Source: JBKGYG01 sp046546235 (GTDB lineage Bacteria; Bacillota; Clostridia; Lachnospirales; DSM-24629). From it: a stretch of DNA of 13,524 bases. The DNA lies in NCBI GenBank assembly GCA_046546235.1, contig JBKGYG010000049.1, forward strand, positions 1 to 13,524. Reading direction: 5' to 3'. Numbering within the stretch: position 1 is the stretch's first letter; the number at the start of each line of letters is the position of its first letter. The translations under genes and the position numbers were made by a program. Positions 7,425 through 13,255 of the stretch are shown here, in pieces. The notes beneath the pieces are model-generated. The model was given only the letters and a program-made list of their open reading frames with translations, was not told where the DNA came from and ran no database searches.

Positions 7425-9728
7425 GTGAAATGTATTAATGAGTTAAATCACTATAATACTATTTTAGAAAGTATTGGTGACGGTGTAATATCTATTAATG
7501 TAAAAGGAAAGGTATTATCATTTAATAAGGCAGCTGAAAAAATAATAGGTAGGTCTAGAGAAGGAGTTATAGGGCAAGATATTAATACTATTTTTAAAAT
7601 AAAAGAAAAAAACACTAATACTTTATATAAAGATTTTTATAAAAAAGCTATTATGATGAATAAAAAAATAGGGTTGAAAAAGAATACAGTTTTAATTAAA
7701 GAAAATCAGGAAGAAATATATATTTCAGCAAGTATTTCCCCTGTTAAGGATGGCAATACGATAAAAGGTGTAATTATTGTCTTTAGAGAAATTACCAAAA
7801 TAGTACAAGCCGAACAATTATTAGTTGATGAGTATGAAAATTTTAAAAATATTTTTTATAATTATCCTGTTGGTAATATATTAGTGGATTCTAATTTAAC
7901 AGTAAAGAAAATAAACAATAAAGCTCTTAAGATATTTAATATAAAAAGAACAGAAGTTATTAATAAAAAAATAGGTGCAGGAATCAACTGTATATTTAAT
8001 GATGGTAATTGTGGAATTAATGATAAATGTTTTGGTTGTGAATTGAATAAATCTATGAAAGAAATTTTTAGCAGTAATAGTAATGTTAGAGGTAAAGTAT
8101 TTAAACATAGTTTAGTTGTTGACAGTAGGAATTATAATATTTGGATAAAATATCATATTATGCCTATTAATCTAAATAGGGGTCAGTATTATATTTTGAA
8201 TATTGAGGATATTACTGAACAAAAGATGGTAGAAGAAGAATTAAAAAAGGCTAGAGATTTAGCTGAAGAAGCAAACAAAGCAAAAAGCCAGTTTTTAGCA
8301 AATATGAGTCATGAAATTAGAACTCCTCTTAACGGATTATTAGGTATGGTTGATTTAACATTAAAAAGTGACTTAAATAAAAAGCAAAAAACGAATCTTG
8401 AAATTGCTAAGTCTTGTTCTCATTCATTGATGAAAGTTATAAATGATGTATTGGATTTATCAAAAATAGAAGCTGGAAAAATTGTTCTAGAATATATTAA
8501 TATTAATCTTACTGAACTTATGAATAATACTATTGCAATTCATAAAACAAAAGCAGAGGAAAAAGGTCTTAAACTATCTTATAAAATTGATGATAATGTA
8601 GAAAAAAATCTAGTAGGAGATCCATATCGATTACAACAAATATTGAATAATATAATTGCAAATGCTATTAAGTTTACAGATGAAGGGAGAGTAGATTTAT
8701 TAGTTAGGCAATTAAAGAAGGATGAAAAGCAAATTAAGTTAGAGTTTTCTGTAAAAGACACAGGGATAGGAATATCAAAAAAAGACAAAGATAAGCTATT
8801 TAAAAGTTTTTCTCAAGTAGATGGTTCTATTACCAGAAAATATGGTGGTACAGGATTGGGCTTAGTTATATCTAAGCGTTTAATAGAATTAATGAATGGA
8901 AAAATAAAAATGAAAAGTGAAATTAATAAAGGTACGACTTTTTCTTTTACAGTGCTTTTTGATAGAAAAAAACAAAAAGCATTAAATGATAAAAAAGAAG
9001 ATATTAAAGATATAAACGTTAATTACAATATTCTTGTGATAGAGGATGATGTGATTAATCAAAAAGTTATACGTATGTTGTTAGAAGAACATAATTGTAA
9101 AATAGATATAGCTAATAATGGATTAGAGGCATTAGACATATTATTGAAAAACAAATATGATGTTATATTAATGGATGTTCAAATGCCAGAACTTGATGGT
9201 ATAGAAACAACAAAAATAATTAGGAAAAGAGAAAAGGATGAATATACTCCAATAATAGCATTAACAGCACAAGTAATGACGAGTGATAGGGATAGATGTA
9301 TACAAGCTGGGATGGATGATTATATTGCAAAACCAGTTGTTGTGAATGAACTTCTTTTCAAAATAAATAGTGTAATTAAAAAGACTAATAAACAGTTTGA
9401 TTATAATTTAATAAAAGATTATAATAAAAATAATGATACTGATAATAAAACACAAACAGAACAATTACAAAATAAAATCTATGAAATTGTAGAAGTTATG
9501 TATTTCTTATTATCAAAAAAAGATTTTGAAAAGGCGGAGATAAAGACAGAAAAATTAAAAAAATGGGCTAATAGTATTGGAGATTCTGATATAAAAAGAT
9601 TAGCTTTCAAGATTCAATTAGCTTTACGAAGAAATGATTATGAAGAAGGATATTCTTTATGTAAAAAAGTGAAAGAAATAATTAAGGGAAGGGGAATTAT
9701 AAATGAGAATCTTAATAGCCGAAGATGA
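7425..9728 (+). CDS. Cytosolic PAS-PAS hybrid histidine kinase with receiver and HPt-like tail
   Basis: This 767-residue protein has no membrane segment. PAS1 is at about 8-125. PAS2 is at about 138-265 and holds a cysteine cluster, Cys189-X6-Cys196-X5-Cys202-X2-Cys205. The HisKA domain has His296 in LANMSHEIRTPLNG. The ATPase has GDPYRLQQILNNIIANAIKF (398-417), G1 DTGIGI (445-450) and G2 GGTGLGL (474-480). The receiver (about 534-650) has Glu540-Asp541-Asp542, phospho-Asp584 (LMDVQMP), Thr614 and Lys636. The C-terminal helices (about 680-755) look like an HPt domain, but Glu709 in TEKLKKWANSIG stands where His is expected. It probably senses a cytosolic signal through PAS and passes phosphate to its own receiver; targets are unknown. 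The GTG start has GGAGG at 7409-7413, a slightly long 11-nt spacing. It overlaps the next gene by 26 bp. Confidence 0.92.
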   Translation: MKCINELNHYNTILESIGDGVISINVKGKVLSFNKAAEKIIGRSREGVIGQDINTIFKIKEKNTNTLYKDFYKKAIMMNKKIGLKKNTVLIKENQEEIYISASISPVKDGNTIKGVIIVFREITKIVQAEQLLVDEYENFKNIFYNYPVGNILVDSNLTVKKINNKALKIFNIKRTEVINKKIGAGINCIFNDGNCGINDKCFGCELNKSMKEIFSSNSNVRGKVFKHSLVVDSRNYNIWIKYHIMPINLNRGQYYILNIEDITEQKMVEEELKKARDLAEEANKAKSQFLANMSHEIRTPLNGLLGMVDLTLKSDLNKKQKTNLEIAKSCSHSLMKVINDVLDLSKIEAGKIVLEYININLTELMNNTIAIHKTKAEEKGLKLSYKIDDNVEKNLVGDPYRLQQILNNIIANAIKFTDEGRVDLLVRQLKKDEKQIKLEFSVKDTGIGISKKDKDKLFKSFSQVDGSITRKYGGTGLGLVISKRLIELMNGKIKMKSEINKGTTFSFTVLFDRKKQKALNDKKEDIKDINVNYNILVIEDDVINQKVIRMLLEEHNCKIDIANNGLEALDILLKNKYDVILMDVQMPELDGIETTKIIRKREKDEYTPIIALTAQVMTSDRDRCIQAGMDDYIAKPVVVNELLFKINSVIKKTNKQFDYNLIKDYNKNNDTDNKTQTEQLQNKIYEIVEVMYFLLSKKDFEKAEIKTEKLKKWANSIGDSDIKRLAFKIQLALRRNDYEEGYSLCKKVKEIIKGRGIINENLNSRR

Positions 9729-10098
9729 TTTAGCAAGTAGAAGATTTATCGGTGAGTTTTTTTCTGATTATGGAACTTGCGATTATACAGTGGATGGAAT
9801 GGAAACCCTAGATGCATTTTTACTAGCTTGGGATGAAGGGGAACCTTATAATTTGATATGTTTAGATATTATGATGCCAAAAGTGGATGGTTTAAAAGCA
9901 TTAAAAGTAATTAGGGATATAGAAGAAGAAAGGGGTATATTGGGTCAAGATAAAGTAAAAATAATAATGATTACAGCATTGATGGATACAAATGATGTGC
10001 AAGAAGCATTTGATACTGGTTGTGAAGCTTACGCAACAAAACCTGTTGATACAAATAAACTTGAAAAAGTTATGGAAGAGTTTGGATTAGTAGATTAA
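9703..10098 (+). CDS. Stand-alone CheY-like response regulator
   Basis: This 131-residue protein consists of one receiver domain with no output domain. Key residues are complete: Glu8-Asp9 in the acidic pocket, phospho-Asp55 (ICLDIMMP), Thr91 (MITALMD) and Lys113 (ATKPVD). The stretch between helices 3 and beta 4 (IEEERGILGQDKVK) is longer than in the cheY at the head of the operon, and the two sequences differ clearly, so this is a separate type and not a duplicate. The ATG lies inside the 3' end of the hybrid kinase gene (26-bp overlap), with AAGGGG at 9689-9694 supplying the ribosome binding site. This coupling suggests it partners the hybrid kinase, directly or through another HPt protein such as CheA P1. 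The output is unknown: it could bind a motor protein, act as a phosphate sink, or signal by protein contact. Confidence 0.9.
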   Translation: MRILIAEDDLASRRFIGEFFSDYGTCDYTVDGMETLDAFLLAWDEGEPYNLICLDIMMPKVDGLKALKVIRDIEEERGILGQDKVKIIMITALMDTNDVQEAFDTGCEAYATKPVDTNKLEKVMEEFGLVD

Positions 10099-10121
10099 GT
10101 AATAATTGGAGTTTTTGTTGC

Positions 10122-10144
10122 TTATATAAATGTTGTTTATATAA
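10122..10144. repeat. AT-only inverted repeat after the chemotaxis operon
   Basis: TTATATAAA (10122-10130) and TTTATATAA (10136-10144) form a perfect 9-bp stem with a TGTTG loop, 23 bp after the last operon gene. There are no G-C pairs and no T-run after it, so it would be a weak terminator at best. It lies just upstream of the ssrA promoter and could instead be a binding site. Confidence 0.4.
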
Positions 10145-10174
10145 AATAGCTAGTATCTATGGGAAAATATGATA

Positions 10175-10203
10175 TTGACAAATACCAATAAGATTGTTAT
10201 AGT
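10175..10203 (+). promoter_or_regulatory. Sigma-A promoter of ssrA
   Basis: A perfect -35 TTGACA (10175-10180), a 17-bp spacer and TATAGT (10198-10203, five of six) form the best promoter in the window. Transcription would begin near 10210, leaving a precursor leader of about 15 nt before the mature 5' end at 10226, as expected for removal by RNase P. Confidence 0.82.
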
Positions 10204-10225
10204 AATTAGCAGACACCTTATATAA

Positions 10226-10579
10226 GGGGGTGTACTGGTTTCGACGGGGACATCAGAGGTTAGGGTAGCCATCCGCAGTTTCTGGGGCTGCGTCATCAAC
10301 CTGGAAAATATAAAATAAACGCAGACGAAGATAATTTCGCATTAGCTGCCGCGTAAGGCAGCTTGTCCGTTCTTAGTAACCCGCAGCTAAGAAATGGACA
10401 CCGAATCAGCGGGGAACTTCACACACTAAGCTTTGCGTGTATGTAAGAACTTATGAAGCTACCGATCTCTAAAGCCTGTCGATAGGCGTTAGAGTGAGGG
10501 AATTTTAAAATATCGACTGTGATGGGAGAAACTCTAATTGATGGGTCTTCGGACAGGGGTTCAATTCCCCTCACCTCCA
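10226..10579 (+). ncRNA. ssrA: Transfer-messenger RNA (tmRNA)
   Basis: tmRNA rescues ribosomes stalled on broken mRNA and adds a degradation tag, working with SmpB. The 5' end GGGGGTG (10226-10232) pairs with CACCTCC (10572-10578) as a 7-bp acceptor stem with one G-U. It is followed by the signature TACTGGTTTCGACGGGGA. The T arm is 10555-10571, with the TTCAATT loop. The 3' discriminator is A10579; the next bases are TAG, so CCA is not encoded and must be added. The tag frame probably resumes at GCA 10321 and reads ADEDNFALAAA to TAA 10354-10356. That stop lies in the loop of the hairpin AGCTGCC/GGCAGCT (10344-10363). The mature length of 354 nt is typical. Identity is very secure; the exact resume codon is inferred from the Ala-rich C-terminus and the position. 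SmpB is not in this window. Confidence 0.97.
10321..10356 (+). other. ssrA: tmRNA tag-peptide reading frame
   Basis: Codons from GCA 10321 to GCG 10353, then TAA, encode ADEDNFALAAA. The hydrophobic, Ala-rich end fits recognition by ClpXP-type proteases. An in-frame AAC precedes GCA; I take the Ala as the resume codon because most known tags begin with Ala. Confidence 0.8.
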
Positions 10580-10586
10580 TAGTTAT

Positions 10587-10639
10587 AACCCACGAACTTC
10601 TGAAACATCAGAGGTTCGTGGGTTGTTTTGGTTTTGGTT
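10587..10639 (+). terminator. Strong rho-independent terminator after ssrA
   Basis: AACCCACGAACTTCTGA (10587-10603) pairs with TCAGAGGTTCGTGGGTT (10608-10624) over 17 bp with a single G-U pair and the loop AACA. A T-rich stretch follows to 10639. It ends ssrA, and any read-through from the chemotaxis operon, just before the convergent ABC-F gene. On the minus strand the stem is not followed by a T-run, so it should stop ABC-F transcripts less well. Confidence 0.88.
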
Positions 10640-12243
10640 TAGATGGTTACTTTTTGTTTTTCTTTCCATTCAAAATACTCATCATAAGACATTTGCTTAT
10701 CTATGATACCCTCTGGGGTAATTTCGATAATTCGATTTGTTACTGTATCTAGTAATTGGTGGTCATGAGATGTTAAAAGTAAGTTGCTTTTATAATCAGA
10801 TAGACCGTTATTTAATGCTGTAATAGACTCAAGGTCAAGATGGTTAGTAGGTTGATCAAGCATTATTACGTTGGCATTTGAGAGCATCATCTTTGCTAAC
10901 ATACATCTTACTTTTTCTCCACCTGATAAAACTTTTACTTTTTTTAGAGGTTCTTCTCCAGAGAAAAGCATTCGTCCTAGGAAACCTCTTAAGTAGCTTT
11001 CAGTTTGATCTTCTGAATACTGTCTTAACCAATCAATCAGATTAAGATCAACATTATTAAAGTACTTTGAGTTGTCTTTAGGGAAATAAGAATGAGTAAT
11101 AGTGATACCCCATTTATATTCTCCAGCATCTGGCTCTAATTCACCAGCCAAAATTTTTAATAAAGTTGTTTTGGCTAATTCATTCTCTCCAATAATAGCA
11201 ATTTTATCTCCTTTGCCAATTGTAAAGCTAATATTATTTAGCACTACTTCTCCATCAATTGATTTTGTTAAACCATCAACTCTAAGAATTTCATTCCCTA
11301 CTTCTCTTTCAGGTTTAAAATTAACAAAAGGATATCGTCTTGTAGAAGGTTGAATGTCATCAAGGGTAATTTTATCAAGAAGCTTTTTTCGTGAAGTAGC
11401 TTGTTTTGATTTAGAAGCGTTAGCACTAAATCGTGCAATAAATGATTGCAATTCTTTGATTTTATCTTCTTTTTTCTTATTCTGATCCTTCATCATTTGT
11501 AAAGCTAGTTGACTAGATTCATACCAAAAATCGTAGTTTCCTACATAAAGTTTGATTTTACGAAAATCTATATCAGCTATATGTGTACACACTTTGTTCA
11601 AGAAGTGACGATCATGGGACACAACAATAATAGTACCTTCAAAATTAATCAAAAATTCTTCTAACCAATTAATAGATTTAAGATCTAAGTGATTTGTAGG
11701 CTCATCTAAAATTAAAACGCCAGGATTTCCAAATAGAGCTTGAGCAAGTAGAACTTTTATCTTTTCTGACCCTGAAAGCTCTTCCATTTTTTTATAATGT
11801 AGTTCAGTTGGAATACCTAATCCATTTAATAATGTTGCTGCATTAGAATCTGCATCCCAACCGTTTAATTCAGCGAATTCACCTTCTAATTCAGAAGCTT
11901 TTATACCGTCTTCATCAGTAAATTCTTCTTTGGCATAAATAGCATCTTTTTCTTTGATGATTTCTGCTAGCCTAGGATTCCCCAAGATAACTGTTTCTAG
12001 AACTTCATTTTGATCGTATTGATAATGATCTTGTTTTAAAACAGACATACGAACATTTGGAGCAATACTAACTTCTCCTGTATTAGGTTCAATATCACCA
12101 GATAAAATTCTTAAAAAAGTACTTTTACCTGCTCCATTTGCACCAATAACGCCATAGCAATTGCCGGGTGTAAACTTTAAATTAACATTGTTGAATAATA
12201 ATTGCCCTCCAAATTGGAGACTAACATTTGTAACTGTTACCAC
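10639..12243 (-). CDS. ykpA: ABC-F family ATPase, YkpA/YbiT type
   Basis: This 534-residue protein has two ATP-binding domains, no membrane segment and an inter-domain linker (about 240-310), the plan of ABC-F proteins that act on ribosomes rather than transport. Domain 1 has Walker A GANGAGKS (34-41), signature LSGSEK (156-161) and Walker B LILDEPTNHLDL with catalytic Glu181. Domain 2 is altered: its Walker A is GENELAKT (352-359), with Ala357 for the usual Gly; its signature is LSGGEK (439-444); and its Walker B is MLDQPTNHLDL, with Gln464 for the catalytic Glu. From memory this degenerate second site, and LSGSEK in the first, are typical of the YkpA/YbiT subfamily, so the gene is not broken. 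The start is GTG, with AAAAGGATGG upstream on its strand. It converges on ssrA. Its substrate state on the ribosome and any antibiotic resistance role are unknown. Confidence 0.92.
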   Translation of the reverse strand: MVTVTNVSLQFGGQLLFNNVNLKFTPGNCYGVIGANGAGKSTFLRILSGDIEPNTGEVSIAPNVRMSVLKQDHYQYDQNEVLETVILGNPRLAEIIKEKDAIYAKEEFTDEDGIKASELEGEFAELNGWDADSNAATLLNGLGIPTELHYKKMEELSGSEKIKVLLAQALFGNPGVLILDEPTNHLDLKSINWLEEFLINFEGTIIVVSHDRHFLNKVCTHIADIDFRKIKLYVGNYDFWYESSQLALQMMKDQNKKKEDKIKELQSFIARFSANASKSKQATSRKKLLDKITLDDIQPSTRRYPFVNFKPEREVGNEILRVDGLTKSIDGEVVLNNISFTIGKGDKIAIIGENELAKTTLLKILAGELEPDAGEYKWGITITHSYFPKDNSKYFNNVDLNLIDWLRQYSEDQTESYLRGFLGRMLFSGEEPLKKVKVLSGGEKVRCMLAKMMLSNANVIMLDQPTNHLDLESITALNNGLSDYKSNLLLTSHDHQLLDTVTNRIIEITPEGIIDKQMSYDEYFEWKEKQKVTI

Positions 12244-12266
12244 GTCTTACCATCCTTTTCTATCTA

Positions 12267-12292
12267 TATAAATTTTTTTCGTTAAATTTATA
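12267..12292. repeat. Perfect inverted repeat in the ABC-F leader
   Basis: TATAAATTT (12267-12275) and AAATTTATA (12284-12292) are perfect 9-bp arms around an 8-nt loop, between the predicted minus-strand -10 box and the Shine-Dalgarno of the ABC-F gene. It could be a leader hairpin or an operator. It is all A/T, so chance is possible. Confidence 0.35.
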
Positions 12293-12300
12293 GTCGAGAT

Positions 12301-12329
12301 ATTATAACATAAAAACAAAATGTTTTCAT
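12301..12329 (-). promoter_or_regulatory. Promoter of the ABC-F gene
   Basis: On the minus strand a perfect extended -10, TGTTATAAT (TATAAT at plus 12306-12301), has ATGAAA (12329-12324, four of six) 17 bp upstream. The predicted start near 12294 leaves a leader of about 50 nt, too short for a long antibiotic-type attenuator. Confidence 0.6.
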
Positions 12330-12458
12330 TATTATTTATAGAAATTATAAACTCTATTACTGATAATCTAACAAAAGATGAAGGGACCATTGAAATCAGT
12401 GAAGCAAGTTGTATTCGAAAAATCAAACCTTATGATAAGTTTAAATTAAGCTTTCATG

Positions 12459-12487
12459 TTAAAATAGAAACTAGGATATGGTAAAAT
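12459..12487 (+). promoter_or_regulatory. Promoter of the thiamine-binding family gene
   Basis: TTAAAA (12459-12464, four of six), a 17-bp spacer and TAAAAT (12482-12487) form the match. The -10 box is preceded by TGG, giving an extended -10 (TGnTAAAAT). Transcription would begin near 12494, about 28 nt before the start codon. Together with 12301-12329 it makes this gap a divergent promoter region. Confidence 0.5.
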
Positions 12488-12521
12488 AAAGATAGGATAA
12501 ATTATAAAGGAGGGATAAACA

Positions 12522-12824
12522 ATGGCAATTGTAGAAATAACAGTGGTTCCTATAGGAACAGGTAGTACTAGTGTTAGTGAATATGTAGCGAAATGTCAAA
12601 AGGTGCTTGAACAAGAAACGAATATACACTATCAGCTCACTCCTATGGGTACGGTCATAGAAGGAGATATTAAAGTGTTATTCGAAGTGCTTCAAAAGAT
12701 ACACGAAGTACCCTTTGTAGAAGGGGCACAGCGTGTGGCTACTACTATTAAGATAGATGATAGAAGGGATAAAGAAGGCACGATAAGTCAAAAAATTAAT
12801 TCTGTTAAAGAAAAACTTAAGTAA
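12522..12824 (+). CDS. MTH1187/YqgV family thiamine-binding protein
   Basis: This 100-residue protein matches the small MTH1187/YqgV (former DUF77) family: the opening strand MAIVEITVVPIGTG, then SVSEYVAKCQKVLE, YQLTPMGTVIEGD and a closing RVATTIKIDDRRDK. The family folds as a ferredoxin-like alpha/beta unit that forms oligomers and is reported to bind thiamine or related pyrimidines. It has no catalytic motif, so a role as a cytosolic carrier or sensor of thiamine is plausible but unproven. AAAGGAGGG (12506-12513) gives a strong translation start. No thiamine biosynthesis gene or TPP riboswitch is visible nearby. The next gene, 62 bp downstream, is unrelated in sequence and may share its transcript. 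Confidence 0.85.
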   Translation: MAIVEITVVPIGTGSTSVSEYVAKCQKVLEQETNIHYQLTPMGTVIEGDIKVLFEVLQKIHEVPFVEGAQRVATTIKIDDRRDKEGTISQKINSVKEKLK

Positions 12825-12830
12825 ACAAGG

Positions 12831-12858
12831 TTCAAAATGAAATTCTTTAGCATATCAT
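12831..12858 (+). promoter_or_regulatory. Possible promoter of the YlbF-family gene
   Basis: TTCAAA (12831-12836) and TATCAT (12853-12858) are separated by 16 bp and match four and five of six consensus positions. A second -10-like TAGAAT (12858-12863) overlaps. The gene may instead be read from the upstream promoter. Confidence 0.3.
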
Positions 12859-12886
12859 AGAATGATAATGTTTAGGAAGTGATTTT

Positions 12887-13216
12887 TTGAGTCCATATGA
12901 TATTTCTAAAAAGTTAGCTAAAAGCTTAAAAGAAACTAATGAATACAAAGTACTTATTGCTAAAAAATCTAAAGTTGATCAGGAACCACAGCTTAAAGGT
13001 AAAATTGACAGTCTTGAAAAGACACAATTAGAGGTTATTAAAAGTGATTTATCTGATGAACAAAAACAAAAAAGTATCAATGAAATACAAAAGGAATTTG
13101 AAAAACTATCAAAGGTACCACAAGTAGCTGAATTTTTAAAAGCAGGAGAAGATTTTAATAAAATAGTTGAAAAAACATATAAAATTATTGATGAAGAAAT
13201 AAATAAAGAATTATAA
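12887..13216 (+). CDS. YlbF/YmcA family helical protein
   Basis: This 109-residue protein is almost wholly helical and charged, with the YlbF-family pattern: an N-terminal helix YDISKKLAKSLKETNEYK, a middle coiled-coil-like segment rich in Lys and Glu (about 25-75), and a C-terminal part around VPQVAEFLKAGEDFNKIVEK (77-96). In Bacillus, YlbF works with YmcA and YaaT (the Ric complex) in RNA processing and in competence, sporulation and biofilm control. This protein has no cysteine, so it cannot itself bind the iron-sulfur clusters reported for that complex; other YlbF-like proteins in Clostridia are of unknown role. The start is TTG, supported by AGGAAGTGAT (12874-12883), a near match to AGGAGGTGAT, at suitable distance. 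The family call is good; function is open. Confidence 0.8.
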   Translation: MSPYDISKKLAKSLKETNEYKVLIAKKSKVDQEPQLKGKIDSLEKTQLEVIKSDLSDEQKQKSINEIQKEFEKLSKVPQVAEFLKAGEDFNKIVEKTYKIIDEEINKEL

Positions 13217-13226
13217 ACTTACTTTA

Positions 13227-13254
13227 AAAGGACACATCGTTTGATGAGTCCTTT
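13227..13254 (+). terminator. Hairpin after the YlbF-family gene, probable terminator
   Basis: AAAGGAC-A-CATC pairs with GATG-A-GTCCTTT around the loop GTTT (13227-13254): 7 bp, one A/A mismatch, 4 bp. It lies 10 bp after the stop codon, where a terminator is expected. Only three T residues end the stem and the following CAGACTG is not T-rich, so it may be inefficient. It directly abuts the long palindrome and could belong to its end. Confidence 0.45.
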
Positions 13255-13255
13255 C

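Noticed and set aside
10550..10640. 3' end of tmRNA as an integration (att) site with a neighbouring island
   Set aside because: tmRNA genes are common targets, but no integrase, direct repeat of the 3' end or foreign gene block follows; the next genes look like ordinary housekeeping genes.
10519..10752. Open reading frame of 77 codons on the plus strand
   Set aside because: It is read from the 3' part of tmRNA, its terminator and the opposite strand of the ABC-F gene; it has no ribosome binding site and no sensible protein pattern.
11102..11353. Plus-strand open frame of 83 codons inside the ABC-F gene
   Set aside because: It is a shadow of the minus-strand coding sequence; no start signals and no family resemblance.
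12244..12521. TPP riboswitch before the thiamine-binding family gene
   Set aside because: No CTGAGA-like or other conserved TPP core is visible, and the predicted leader is only about 28 nt.
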